Shown here piece by piece: positions 18,069-29,237 of a stretch of 41,976 nt of DNA (its first letter is position 1; every line of letters starts with the position of its first letter). Where the stretch lies: positions 1 to 41,976 of the forward strand of contig JAGWRU010000034.1 of the NCBI GenBank assembly GCA_028869595.1, read 5' to 3'. Below the pieces are notes generated by a model, which was given only the letters and a program-made list of their open reading frames with translations, was not told where the DNA came from and did not search any database. The position numbers were made by a program, and so were the translations under genes. Origin of the DNA: Rhodospirillales bacterium. Lineage in GTDB: Bacteria; Pseudomonadota; Alphaproteobacteria; Acetobacterales; Acetobacteraceae.

Positions 18069-19583
18069 CTAGACGCCGGCGTGGCGACGCGCGGCGGCCA
18101 GCACCCCTTCCAGCAACCGGTCGATATCGGCATGGGTCGAGCGGTGATTGACGATCGCCGCGCGGATCGCAACCACACCGTTGATCTTCGTGGTCGATGG
18201 CGCCGCGATTCCCGCTTCCTGCAGATCCGCCACGATCTCGGCATTGAGCGTATCCAGATCCCCGTCCACATCGATGACCCGGAAACACACGATGTTGAGG
18301 GCAACCGGAGCGAGCAATTCCAGCCCCGCCGTGACCGCTACCCGGCGAGCCAGATACTGCGCCAGATCGCAGCTGTGATCGACCACCGCGCCAAGCCGGC
18401 GCGTACCATAGGTCTTGATGGTCATCCAGACTTTCAAGGCGCGGAAACCACGCGACAAATCCGGCCCCAGATCGCAGGGCCAGGGCGCGCCCCCCGCCAA
18501 CCCCCGGACATCGCGGCGCAGATAATCGGCAGAGCTCGCGAATGCGGCGCGATGGATCAGCGGATCGCGCACCACGATACAACCGGCATCGTACGGCACC
18601 TGCGCCCATTTATGGAAATCGAAGGCCACCGAATCCGCCCGCTCGATCCCGTCAAGCAGCCCCCGCCGCGTCGGGGAAAGCCGCACGAGGGCGCCAAACG
18701 CACCATCGACATGGAACCAGATTTCATGCGCCGCGCAAAAATCGGCCAGCCTGGACAGATCGTCGATCGCGCCGGTATCGACCGTGCCCGCCGTGCCGAC
18801 CACCAGGAACGGCTTGAAGCCATCGTCGATATCGCGGGCAACCGCCTCGGCCAATGCCGCAAGATCCATGCGTCCCGCCTCGTCGCAGGCGATCAGACGC
18901 AAGGCATCGGTGCCAAGGCCGGTCATATCCATCGCCCGGCTGATGCAATTATGGGCCGCAGCCGAGCTATAGGCCCGCAAGCCTGACATCCCGACGCCGT
19001 GCCGGCGCACCCCGGGTCCAAGGCATTGGGTGCGCGCGACCAACACACCGATCATATTCGCCATCGACGTGCCGGTTACCAGAACCCCCGATGCGGCAGC
19101 CGGGAAACCCAGCATTTCCGCCGCCCAGCGGATGACCTGCCGCTCCACCTCGATCGGCGCATGGTCGCGGCCGCCGAGATTGGCGTTCAGGCTGGCAGCG
19201 AGCATTTCCGCCAACATCCCCACCACCGTCCCGGCGCCATGGACCCAGCCGAAAAATGCCGGATGGCGGTTACCGGTTGCGTAGGGACGGATGGTCTCAC
19301 GAAACTGGTCATACGCCGCAGCCAGACCTTGCGGCTGTTCCGGCAGCGCCTCCCGCAGGGCCTGACGCCGCGCCTGGGGCATCTTGGTCCAGACAGGCTG
19401 CGTGCGCAAACCGCTGATATCGTCGATCGCCTCGTCCAGCATGCGATGCGCATCGCGCCGCAGCGCCGCCCAATCCGCGGGATCAAGCGATGCTCCCTCG
19501 GTCGGAAACGGAATGCCGGACAGGCTGACAGCATCGACACGCTGGGACGTCACGTTCTTCTCTTGCTCATTAATTACCGTCAC
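18069..19583 (-). CDS. PLP-dependent group II (aromatic amino acid-type) decarboxylase
   Basis: 'WFHVDGAFGAL', 'SVAFDFHKWAQVPYDAGCIVVRD' (PLP-Lys), 'GTAGTVDTGAIDDL'. Confidence 0.88.
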   Translation of the reverse strand: MTVINEQEKNVTSQRVDAVSLSGIPFPTEGASLDPADWAALRRDAHRMLDEAIDDISGLRTQPVWTKMPQARRQALREALPEQPQGLAAAYDQFRETIRPYATGNRHPAFFGWVHGAGTVVGMLAEMLAASLNANLGGRDHAPIEVERQVIRWAAEMLGFPAAASGVLVTGTSMANMIGVLVARTQCLGPGVRRHGVGMSGLRAYSSAAAHNCISRAMDMTGLGTDALRLIACDEAGRMDLAALAEAVARDIDDGFKPFLVVGTAGTVDTGAIDDLSRLADFCAAHEIWFHVDGAFGALVRLSPTRRGLLDGIERADSVAFDFHKWAQVPYDAGCIVVRDPLIHRAAFASSADYLRRDVRGLAGGAPWPCDLGPDLSRGFRALKVWMTIKTYGTRRLGAVVDHSCDLAQYLARRVAVTAGLELLAPVALNIVCFRVIDVDGDLDTLNAEIVADLQEAGIAAPSTTKINGVVAIRAAIVNHRSTHADIDRLLEGVLAAARRHAGV

Positions 19584-19589
19584 GCCCGA

Positions 19590-20627
19590 TCATGCCGCCG
19601 CCGCCGAACGTTCCAGCTCCAATACGGTCTTGTCCGTCACCGGGTCGGCCAACACATCGTAATCAAAGACATCCTCGACGATATACAAGGGCCTGAATTT
19701 GGCCTCGTTAAACACCCGTCCGAGATATTCGCCGATCACGCCCATAGTCATAAGCTGTACGCCGCCCATGAACAGCACCACCGTCATCAGACTGGGATAG
19801 CCCGGGACGGAATTGCCGAAAATTACGGTGCGCAGGACGATCTGGCCACCATAGATCAGTGAAAAAACCGCAACCATCATGCCGAGATATGTCGCAATTT
19901 TGAGCGGCATGACCGTGAAGCCGGTAATCCCCTCCAAAGCCAGGTTCCACAGCCGCCAATAGGTCCATTTGCTGCGGCCAGAGTAGCGCGGCGTGCGGTC
20001 ATAGGGCACCGCTGTGCTGGCAAAGCCGATCGAGGCAAAGAGCCCTTTCATGAACCGGTGATGCTCCCGATACTGACGGACCGCGTCCACCGCGCGGCGG
20101 CTCAACAGCCGGAAATCACCGACATTGCGCGGCAGGCGCACGCGCCCGAGCCGTTCCATCAGGCGGTAGAACAAGCTTGCCGTCACCCGCTTCAGCCAGC
20201 CATCGCCGGCCCGCGCGCGACGCTGTGCATAGACCATATCGAAGCCGCGCCGCCATTCCGCGACCAGTGCGGGGATCACTTCGGGCGGGTCCTGCAGATC
20301 CGCATCGATCACGATCACCGCATCGCCATCCGCATGATCGAGCCCGGCGGTCACCGCCACCTCCTTGCCGAAATTGCGGGACAGGCGAATGACGGAAATA
20401 TTGGCATGGTCGTAGAGAAGCTTGCGCAGCACGAGCCGGGTGCAGTCATCGCTTCCATCATCGACATACATGGCCCGCCACCGGCCCAGGCCTTCCATAC
20501 TGGCCTGCAGCCGGCGGTGGAATGCGAAAAGACAGGCGCTTTCATTGAATACCGGGATCACGACGGTCAATTGCGTATCCGTCTCCCGTCCGGATTGACG
20601 CCGCTCGGCTTCCGTGATCGTCAGCAT
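19590..20627 (-). CDS. GT2 polyprenyl-phosphate glycosyltransferase (GtrB/DPM1-like) with two C-terminal TM helices
   Basis: 'LTVVIPVFNESACL', 'AVIVIDADLQDPPEVIP', 'RNVGDFRLLSRRAVDA', 'GRSKWTYWRLWNLALEGITGF'; start set at MLTITEAERR. Confidence 0.88.
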   Translation of the reverse strand: MLTITEAERRQSGRETDTQLTVVIPVFNESACLFAFHRRLQASMEGLGRWRAMYVDDGSDDCTRLVLRKLLYDHANISVIRLSRNFGKEVAVTAGLDHADGDAVIVIDADLQDPPEVIPALVAEWRRGFDMVYAQRRARAGDGWLKRVTASLFYRLMERLGRVRLPRNVGDFRLLSRRAVDAVRQYREHHRFMKGLFASIGFASTAVPYDRTPRYSGRSKWTYWRLWNLALEGITGFTVMPLKIATYLGMMVAVFSLIYGGQIVLRTVIFGNSVPGYPSLMTVVLFMGGVQLMTMGVIGEYLGRVFNEAKFRPLYIVEDVFDYDVLADPVTDKTVLELERSAAAA

Positions 20628-20727
20628 GCTGCACCCCTGTCGCGCGCCGATGCCGTTGGCACCCCGCGCTCCATGCTGGGCAGCCGACGCTAAGGATGGG
20701 TAAAGCACTGCGAGCGCTGAATGGCGC

Positions 20728-22290
20728 ATGGATGTCACCCGCCGCTTTCGTGCACCGCCGGTATTGGCCGCGCTCGCCTTGGCGGCGATCGTATTTCTAA
20801 GCGGTGCCATGACCCGCGGGCGTGAGTATGACGAGCAATACACTCTGTTTCTGACCGGCGGCATCGTCCGCCCGCATTATCCCGCGACGATCACCACCCC
20901 GGCGACGCTGCATGCGCAATGGCGCAGCCAGGCAGCGCCGGTCACACCCCATATGATCGCCCAGGGATTGCGCTGCTGCGACGTGCATCCGCCACTTTAT
21001 TTCTGGGTTGCCGCGCTGTGGCGAAGAATTGCCGGCGCAAGCGCACCGGGCCTCGGCCTGCTGCCGATACGCTTGCTGTCGGCGATCGCCGCAATGCTCG
21101 CTTTGTCCGCCATCGCCGCCATCGCCTGCGCCGCCGATATCGCTCCAGCGCTGGCGGTTCTGCTGACCGCCGGCTGCTATGCATTTGCCTATACCGCTTT
21201 TACCGCGCGGGATTTTGCCGTCGCCGAGGCGTTTCTGCTGGCTGGGCTGCTCGCCGCGCTGCGCACCACTATGGCGGATACCGGCAGGGCGGCCATGCCA
21301 CGCGCCATGCTATGCGGATTACTGCTCGGCGCGGCCTGCTTCACCAATTATCTCGCGGTCTTCACGGCCGGCACCGTGCTTCTATGGCTGCTGATCCGAA
21401 GGCCGCGTGCCGGTATCCTCGCGCTGCTCGCCTGCGCTGCCTTCCTGCCTGCGGGGGGATATTTCTTTCTCGCGCAGCGGAATGCCCGGCCCGGACAATT
21501 TCCGCGATTTTCCCTACCCCACGCCCTGGAACTGCTCGCCCGGGACACTGGCGCTGCGCTGTTCGGAGGACTGCCAGAGTACATGCCGGCGGATATGCGG
21601 GCGTTGACCGTCGCGGCGCTGGGCCTGGTACTATGCGCGATCGCGGCCGCCATGATCGCATGCCGCCCGAGGCCGTACTGGAACGCGTCCCGCCTTCTCC
21701 TCGCTTCCTGCTTTCTCGCGCAGCTTGCGGGCCTCCTAATGCTCGGGCTGGTCTTCGACAACACCCCGATCGAAATTCGCTATCTCTGCTTTCTCTGCCC
21801 GTTTTTCGGCATTCTCGCCGCAGCCTGCGTGCAGCGGCGCGGCCTGCCCCACCCGGCCGGCCTGGCCGTGCTCGCGATCCAAGCCGCTGCCGTTCTGGGT
21901 CTCCTGTTCATGCCGCAGACGATGCAGCCGATCGAGCCGACATTGCGGATAATCCGCGGCATGGCGCGGCCGGGCAGCGTCGCGCTGATCCCGTACGGCG
22001 ATGACGGGGTCGGGGTGGCCGGCGCACTCGTGAATGGTGCTCCAGGCGGCTTGCCGGTGCTGGTTTTCAGAGATCTTTCCCGGCTTCCCGCCCTCAGTGA
22101 CCGGGCCCAGCTGCTGCTGGTGGATATGCGCACCGATCAGGCCAGCATCCGAGAGGCCGACGCCATTGCGACGATGCTCCGGCACGAAGGATGGGTGCCG
22201 CAGCAACACGGCACGCAGGTCATCGTCTATCGGCGCTCATCCAAGAATACCGGACGCGCCAAGCACTGCGGCACCGGCAAGAACCCATAG
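20728..22290 (+). CDS. GT-C (GT39/ArnT-like) membrane glycosyltransferase
   Basis: First-loop acidic motif 'REYDEQYTLF', 'DVHPPLYFWVAALWRR', around 10 predicted TM helices. Confidence 0.7.
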   Translation: MDVTRRFRAPPVLAALALAAIVFLSGAMTRGREYDEQYTLFLTGGIVRPHYPATITTPATLHAQWRSQAAPVTPHMIAQGLRCCDVHPPLYFWVAALWRRIAGASAPGLGLLPIRLLSAIAAMLALSAIAAIACAADIAPALAVLLTAGCYAFAYTAFTARDFAVAEAFLLAGLLAALRTTMADTGRAAMPRAMLCGLLLGAACFTNYLAVFTAGTVLLWLLIRRPRAGILALLACAAFLPAGGYFFLAQRNARPGQFPRFSLPHALELLARDTGAALFGGLPEYMPADMRALTVAALGLVLCAIAAAMIACRPRPYWNASRLLLASCFLAQLAGLLMLGLVFDNTPIEIRYLCFLCPFFGILAAACVQRRGLPHPAGLAVLAIQAAAVLGLLFMPQTMQPIEPTLRIIRGMARPGSVALIPYGDDGVGVAGALVNGAPGGLPVLVFRDLSRLPALSDRAQLLLVDMRTDQASIREADAIATMLRHEGWVPQQHGTQVIVYRRSSKNTGRAKHCGTGKNP

Positions 22291-22773
22291 CGGGTGCAGA
22301 CGTGAGCGCAGAAACAGCCATGTCGCGCAGCCGGTGAGAAGCGCGGCGCGCCAATCGGTCGTCGTCGTCCGTACCAGCAGCGCCGCCCCGGCCATCACCA
22401 GCCCGACCGTGACCGGCACCAGCCCGCGCTGAATGCGATCCCGCCAGGGCGCACCGCGCACCCGGTGCCACATGCCGGCGATCACGAATGTCAGCAGCGA
22501 GGATGGTGCGCAAAGGGCAATGGTTGCAGTCAGCGCGCCAAGAAGTCCGGCCACACTCCACCCGATCAGCGCGACGACCAGCATATTCGGTCCCGGCGCG
22601 GCCTGCGCCAGGGCATAGAGGGCGGCAAAATGCCGCGCGCTCATCCAGTGATGGACATCCACCACCTGGCGCTGCATCTCCGGCAGGATCGAATTGCCGC
22701 CGCCGAAGGCGAGCAACGACAATTGCGAGAAGATGCCGGCCAGCGCACCGAGATCGGACATCCCCCCGGTCAT
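22237..22773 (-). CDS. Chromate transporter, C-terminal-type CHR subunit
   Basis: 'LSLLAFGGGNSILPEMQRQVVDVHHWMSARHFAALYALAQAAPGPNMLVVALIGW'. Confidence 0.88.
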   Translation of the reverse strand: MTGGMSDLGALAGIFSQLSLLAFGGGNSILPEMQRQVVDVHHWMSARHFAALYALAQAAPGPNMLVVALIGWSVAGLLGALTATIALCAPSSLLTFVIAGMWHRVRGAPWRDRIQRGLVPVTVGLVMAGAALLVRTTTTDWRAALLTGCATWLFLRSRLHPLWVLAGAAVLGASGILG

Positions 22774-23339
22774 TGGGCTGCCCTGCGGCCGAACCAGGCC
22801 AGCCCGATCGACAGCGGCATCATCACCACCAGCACCGGCAGCATGGGCCAGCCGAGCAGGGCCACGGCAGCGAAAGTGACAACCGCGACGATCATACCCG
22901 CGATCGAGGCGCGTAAAGGTGCCGCGATGCGCAAAGCGGTCGCCAATACCAGCGCGCTTGCCGCCGCCGCCAGACCGGTGAACATGTGGCGGATGATGCC
23001 GACCTGACCATACCGGTTATACAACACCGCCAGGCACAGAATGATCGCCATCGGCGCCGCCATCAGCCCGGCCAGCGCGGCAATCGCCCCCCGCCAGCCG
23101 GCGAAGCGCGCGCCGAGCGCGACCGAGACATTGATGACATTCGGCCCCGGAAGGAACTGGCACACCGCCAGAAGATCGTTGAACTCACTGGCATTCAGCC
23201 ATTGCTTCTGCTCGACGATCATGCGCCGCGCCCAGGGCAGAACCCCGCCGAAGCCGCAGACGCCGACATACAGGAAGCCACGGAACAACGTGCCCGGATC
23301 GGGGATTGGCGCCGGTGCGGTGTCCTGGGGTATCGTCAT
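22770..23339 (-). CDS. Chromate transporter, N-terminal-type CHR subunit
   Basis: 'GFLYVGVCGFGGVLPWARRMIVEQKQWLNASEFNDLLAVCQFLPGPNVINVSVALG'; 4-bp overlap with its partner. Confidence 0.88.
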   Translation of the reverse strand: MTIPQDTAPAPIPDPGTLFRGFLYVGVCGFGGVLPWARRMIVEQKQWLNASEFNDLLAVCQFLPGPNVINVSVALGARFAGWRGAIAALAGLMAAPMAIILCLAVLYNRYGQVGIIRHMFTGLAAAASALVLATALRIAAPLRASIAGMIVAVVTFAAVALLGWPMLPVLVVMMPLSIGLAWFGRRAAQ

Positions 23340-23403
23340 ACGATCTGGATAGCGCGCGACGCGCCACACACCAAATCTCGACCCGTCCGCTGGAGCCGCT
23401 GCG

Positions 23404-24261
23404 ATGATCGAACCCCCTGCCAAACCGGTCCTGCTCGGACTGCTCGGCGCGCCCATCCGTCATTCCGCCGCACCGCGCATGCATGAGGCGGCGGGCGCTC
23501 ATTGCGGCATACGCGTCCACTACCAGCTGATCGAGGTGGCCGAGGCGAGCGCAGCGACGCTGCGTATGCTCCTCGGCAGCATCCGCATGATCGGCTTCGC
23601 CGGAATCAACGTCACCTTCCCGTACAAGGAGGCGGTGCTGCCGCTGCTCGATTCGCTTGACGATACGGCACGCGCCGTGGGGGCAGTGAATACCATCACC
23701 ATCCGCGATGGCCGACTTTATGGGCACAACACGGATACGACCGGCTTCGAAAAGGCCCTGCGGGAGGAGATCGCCAGGATCGGACAGGGCCCCGTCGCGC
23801 TGATCGGCGCCGGCGGGGTCGGACGCGCGGTCGGGTTCGCGCTCGCCCGCCTAGGCATCGGCGAAATCCGCATCGTTGACCGCGACACCGCAAAGGCGGA
23901 GAGCCTGGCCCGCGATCTTAGCGCATCCTGCCACGCGCATGCCTGCGCGGATGCCGAAAGCGCCTGCGACGCGGCAGAAGGCGTGGTCAACGCCACCCCG
24001 GTCGGCATGCTGCCCAGCACGGCTCTGCCCATTCCAGCCAAGCTGCTGCGCCAGGAACAATGGGTTGCCGATGTGGTCTATTACCCGCTCGTCACGCCGT
24101 TTCTTGCCGCGGCCCGTGCCATCGGGGCAACCACGGCAACGGGCCGGGCCATGACCGTGCATCAGGCGGCGGATGCCTTCCAGCATTTCACCGGGATCAA
24201 GCCACCCCTGGCGCCGATCCAGGAAGCATTCGATGCCGTGATCGCCGCCCGCGCCGGGTGA
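23404..24261 (+). CDS. aroE: Shikimate dehydrogenase
   Basis: 'LLGAPIRHSAAPRMHEAA', 'GINVTFPYKEAVLPLLD', 'GAVNTITIRDGRLYGHNTDTTGF', 'IGAGGVGRAVGFAL'. Confidence 0.93.
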   Translation: MIEPPAKPVLLGLLGAPIRHSAAPRMHEAAGAHCGIRVHYQLIEVAEASAATLRMLLGSIRMIGFAGINVTFPYKEAVLPLLDSLDDTARAVGAVNTITIRDGRLYGHNTDTTGFEKALREEIARIGQGPVALIGAGGVGRAVGFALARLGIGEIRIVDRDTAKAESLARDLSASCHAHACADAESACDAAEGVVNATPVGMLPSTALPIPAKLLRQEQWVADVVYYPLVTPFLAAARAIGATTATGRAMTVHQAADAFQHFTGIKPPLAPIQEAFDAVIAARAG

Positions 24262-25196
24262 TGCGGCCAGTCTGGATTCTGCTTGCCGCCTGGCTTGTCG
24301 GCATCCCGGTCGCCGCGCGCGCGGCCTGCGTCCCGGATCATCCGATCCATGTCCCCCTGCAGGAAACCCCGGTAGGGCCGGTGGTCGCGGTATCGGTGAA
24401 TGGTCAGCCGGCACGCTTCCTTCTCGATACCGGCGCCAGCCGCAGCGAGGTGACGGCAGCGGCAATGCGGCGCCTGCATCTGCCCCGCGATCCCTGGAGC
24501 AGCACGACGATTCGCGGCGTGGGCGGCGCGCAGCGCCAGCCGGACGCCGATCTTTCGCGGTTGGAACTGGCGGGCGTGTCGCTGCACCGCCACCGGCTCG
24601 ACCAAGCCCTGGTGCTGGCGGTGGGAGCATCGCCGGTGCTGACACGGTTTGGCATCGATGGACTGCTCGGCGTCGACATCCTGGCCGGCTTCAACCTCAC
24701 GCTCGATCTTCACGCGGGGACGTTGTCGCTTCTTCCGGCCACGGCCTGCGACAGCGCCATTCCCCGCTGGGCGCACGGGCGCGAACCAGTACCGGGTATC
24801 CATCCACAATGGCAGTGGTTGCTGGTTCCGACGCGGATCGATCACACGATCCTGCTCGGGCTGATCGATACCGGCTCGGCCGGAAGCGTCATCACCGCTG
24901 CCGGGATGCGTCGGCTGTCAGGCGCCGCAACCGCCGCGCCGGGGGATCGGCGCAGCCAACTCACCGGCCAGGGGGCGGGAGAGGTGACGATCTGGCTCCA
25001 CCGCTATGCCGCATGGTCTGTGGGCAAAGAGAGCGTCAGCCCGGCCCAAATCTGGACTGGACCGGTGGCGATCTCGCCACTGGTGCAGATGATCATCGGC
25101 CGGGACTGGCTGCGCAGGCACAGAGTATGGATTTCCTACGCAACCAGCCGGATCGCCTTTACCGCGGCAGCCACCGCCTCATCCGGCGTGCGCTGA
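24261..25196 (+). CDS. Secreted retropepsin-like aspartic protease with two DTG repeats
   Basis: Signal peptide; '[22 protein letters not shown]' and '[22 protein letters not shown]'; start TGATG-coupled to aroE stop. Confidence 0.8.
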   Translation: MRPVWILLAAWLVGIPVAARAACVPDHPIHVPLQETPVGPVVAVSVNGQPARFLLDTGASRSEVTAAAMRRLHLPRDPWSSTTIRGVGGAQRQPDADLSRLELAGVSLHRHRLDQALVLAVGASPVLTRFGIDGLLGVDILAGFNLTLDLHAGTLSLLPATACDSAIPRWAHGREPVPGIHPQWQWLLVPTRIDHTILLGLIDTGSAGSVITAAGMRRLSGAATAAPGDRRSQLTGQGAGEVTIWLHRYAAWSVGKESVSPAQIWTGPVAISPLVQMIIGRDWLRRHRVWISYATSRIAFTAAATASSGVR

Positions 25197-27833
25197 CAGA
25201 TTCTGGCGGATCGTATGCAAGGCAAGCTCGGCCTGCGCGGCATCGGGGCCACCCGCCTGGGCGAGTTCGCGCCGCCCACCGCCGCCCTTGCCGCCGATCG
25301 CGGCACTCGCCGCGCGCACCAGATCAACCGCGCTGACGCGTTCGACGAGATCGGGTGACACGGCGACGACCAGGCTCACTTTGCCCTCCGCCGTCGATAC
25401 CAGGGCGACCACGCCACCGCCATTCTGCTTGACGATCGTCTCGGCCAGCCCCTTCAGATCTTTGGGCGCGACATCGCCCAGATTGCGCGCCACCAGGGAT
25501 AGATCGCCGATCATCTCGGCATGGATGGTGCCGCCGCCGGCACCGGTGGCAAGCTTATGCTGCAGCTCGGCGATCTGACGTTCCTGCCGACGCCGCTCCT
25601 CGAGCAGCGCCTGAACCCGTCCGGGTGCTTCGGAAGGGCTGGATTTCAACGTGCCGGCGATTTCGGCCAGTCGCTGTTCGATCTGCGCGACATGAGCCAG
25701 CGCCGCAGCGCCGGCGACTGCCTCGATCCGGCGCACGCCGGCGCTGACCGCACCTTCGGCCAGGATTTTGAACAGCCCGATATCGCCGGTCCGGCGTACA
25801 TGCGTGCCGCCGCATAATTCGATCGAATAGGCAGGCTTGTTGCCATCGCCCGCGCCCATCGACACGACGCGCACCTCCTCGCCATATTTTTCGCCGAAAA
25901 GCGCCATGGCGCCGAGTTCGACAGCGGCATCGGGCGTCATCAGGCGGGTCGTGACCTCGGCGTTTTCCCGGATGCGGGCATTCACCTCGCCTTCGACCCA
26001 GGCAATGTCCTCGCTCGTCAGCGGGCGCGGCTGGGAGACGTCGAAGCGCAGACGATCCGGTGCGTTGAGGCTGCCTTTTTGCGCGACATGCTCGCCCAGG
26101 CGCCGGCGCAAGGCTTCGTGCAGCAGATGCGTCACCGAGTGATGCGCGCGGATCGCCGAACGACGCTCATGATCCACCTGCGCCTGAACCGCCTGTCCGA
26201 TGCGCGCCGTCCCCGTCTCTACCTGTCCGAGATGAACGAACACGTCGCCCGCCTTCTTCAGGGTATCGGTGATCCGGATGCGCAGCCCGTCGCCGCTTGA
26301 GATCACGCCGGTATCGCCGACCTGCCCGCCGCTCTCGGCGTAGAACGGGGTTTGATTGAGGATGACCGCAAGCGCGGCGCCGGCCGGCGCGTGATCGGTG
26401 ACGACCCCGTCAACCACCAGCGTCCGGATTTCCGCCTCGGCCGATTCCGTGCTGTAGCCGAGGAATTCGGTGGCTCCGACGGCATCCTTGACCTCGAACC
26501 AGACGCGTTCGGTGGCTGCTTCGCCGGAGCCGGACCAGGCGGCACGGGCACGGGCGCGCTGTTCGGCCATCGCCGCATCGAACCCTGCGACATCGACGTC
26601 GCGCCCTTCTTCGCGCAGCGCGTCCTGAGTAAGATCAAGAGGAAAACCGAACGTATCGTATAGTCGGAACGCAACACCGCCCGGCAGCGCCTGGCCCGCG
26701 CCGAGATGGCGCGTCTCCTCGGCCAGCAGATGCAGCCCGCGCTCGAGCATCTGCTTGAAGCGCGTTTCCTCCAGACGCAGCGTCTCCTCGATCAGGCTTT
26801 CGGCACGCTGCAATTCGGGATAGGCCGCGCCCATCTGCCGCACCAGCGCCGGCACGAGGCGGTACATCACCGGCTCGCGCGCGCCCATCATGGTCGCATG
26901 ACGCATGGCCCGGCGCATGATGCGGCGCAGGACATAGCCGCGCCCCTCATTCGACGGCAGTACGCCATCGGCAATCAGGAAGGCGCTGGCGCGCAGATGG
27001 TCGGCAATGACGCGATGGCTGACGCGATGCGGCCCGTCCGGGTCCTGGCCGGTGATCTCGGCGCTGGCCAGGATCAGGGCACGCAGCGTGTCGGTGTCGT
27101 AGTTATCATGCTTGCCCTGAAGAATGGCCGCAACCCGCTCCAGTCCCATGCCGGTATCGATCGAGGGGCGAGGCAAGGCGACGCGGGTGCCGGGCGGCCC
27201 CTCCTCGAACTGCATGAAAACCAGATTCCAGATTTCCACGAAGCGATCGCCATCGGCATCGGCGCTGCCCGGAGGGCCACCGGGAATATGCGATCCGTGA
27301 TCGTAGAAAATCTCGGAACACGGCCCGCATGGGCCGGTATCGCCCATGCGCCAGAAATTATCCGAGGTATCGATCGGAATGATGCGGCTGTCAGGTAGGC
27401 CCGCAACCTTCTTCCAGATCGCCGCTGCTTCATGGTCCTCGGAATAGACGGTTACCAGCAACCGGTCCGAAGGTAGCCCGAATTCCTTGGTGACCAGGTT
27501 CCAAGCATAAGGAATAGCAGATTCCTTGAAGTAATCTCCGAAGCTGAAATTTCCCAGCATTTCGAAAAATGTATGATGCCGCGCCGTATAGCCGACATTA
27601 TCCAGATCGTTATGCTTCCCTCCGGCGCGCACGCATTTCTGTGCCGTCGTTGCCCGCACATAAGGACGCCGTTCTTGACCGGTGAATACATTTTTGAACT
27701 GCACCATGCCGCTATTGGCGAACATGAGCGTCGGATCATTACGCGGAACGAGAGGCGAACTCTCGACCACCTGATGATCGTTCCGAGCGAAATAGCTCAG
27801 AAAACCGGCACGAATATCGTTGCTGCTGGCCAT
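25179..27833 (-). CDS. alaS: Alanyl-tRNA synthetase
   Basis: '[47 protein letters not shown]', '[13 protein letters not shown]', '[17 protein letters not shown]'. Confidence 0.98.
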   Translation of the reverse strand: MASSNDIRAGFLSYFARNDHQVVESSPLVPRNDPTLMFANSGMVQFKNVFTGQERRPYVRATTAQKCVRAGGKHNDLDNVGYTARHHTFFEMLGNFSFGDYFKESAIPYAWNLVTKEFGLPSDRLLVTVYSEDHEAAAIWKKVAGLPDSRIIPIDTSDNFWRMGDTGPCGPCSEIFYDHGSHIPGGPPGSADADGDRFVEIWNLVFMQFEEGPPGTRVALPRPSIDTGMGLERVAAILQGKHDNYDTDTLRALILASAEITGQDPDGPHRVSHRVIADHLRASAFLIADGVLPSNEGRGYVLRRIMRRAMRHATMMGAREPVMYRLVPALVRQMGAAYPELQRAESLIEETLRLEETRFKQMLERGLHLLAEETRHLGAGQALPGGVAFRLYDTFGFPLDLTQDALREEGRDVDVAGFDAAMAEQRARARAAWSGSGEAATERVWFEVKDAVGATEFLGYSTESAEAEIRTLVVDGVVTDHAPAGAALAVILNQTPFYAESGGQVGDTGVISSGDGLRIRITDTLKKAGDVFVHLGQVETGTARIGQAVQAQVDHERRSAIRAHHSVTHLLHEALRRRLGEHVAQKGSLNAPDRLRFDVSQPRPLTSEDIAWVEGEVNARIRENAEVTTRLMTPDAAVELGAMALFGEKYGEEVRVVSMGAGDGNKPAYSIELCGGTHVRRTGDIGLFKILAEGAVSAGVRRIEAVAGAAALAHVAQIEQRLAEIAGTLKSSPSEAPGRVQALLEERRRQERQIAELQHKLATGAGGGTIHAEMIGDLSLVARNLGDVAPKDLKGLAETIVKQNGGGVVALVSTAEGKVSLVVAVSPDLVERVSAVDLVRAASAAIGGKGGGGRRELAQAGGPDAAQAELALHTIRQNLSAHAG

Positions 27834-27963
27834 GGCTTCTGGTGGGGTCCCCGGTCAACCGCGACATGCGGACGAACGCGAGCAAGTAGCGCAGGCCGAG
27901 GCCAGTGTCACGCCGGCAGCGAAGCGAATCTTCCCCCGCCGGCGCGCACATGGATATAGGCGA

Positions 27964-29004
<1,041 letters not shown>

Positions 29005-29237
29005 GATGGGTCTCCCGACTGGTTTGGCCCCCGCAGCCGGACCATCCGAGCATGCGGCCGATGATCACCATGCGAGCGATGCGCGGCGCACCGAATAATC
29101 GCAACAGTTTTGGCGCATCACATGGAAACAACCTTAACGGGTATATCGCAGAATTTTTCCACCATACACCCCTTAAAGTTGAATATCTCGCCGAATCGCC
29201 TCGCGCGTTTCTGTTCTGTTCTGATTGCTAATCCCAA

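Noticed and set aside
27907-27950. CGCCGGC/GCCGGCG hairpin between recA and alaS as a terminator
   Set aside because: Stem lacks a U-tract and the genes are a conserved co-oriented pair; could be an internal structure but not supportable as a terminator.
29125-29185. CtrA-like TTAA half-sites upstream of recA
   Set aside because: The TTAA elements are not spaced as TTAA-N7-TTAA; isolated TTAA is too weak to call.
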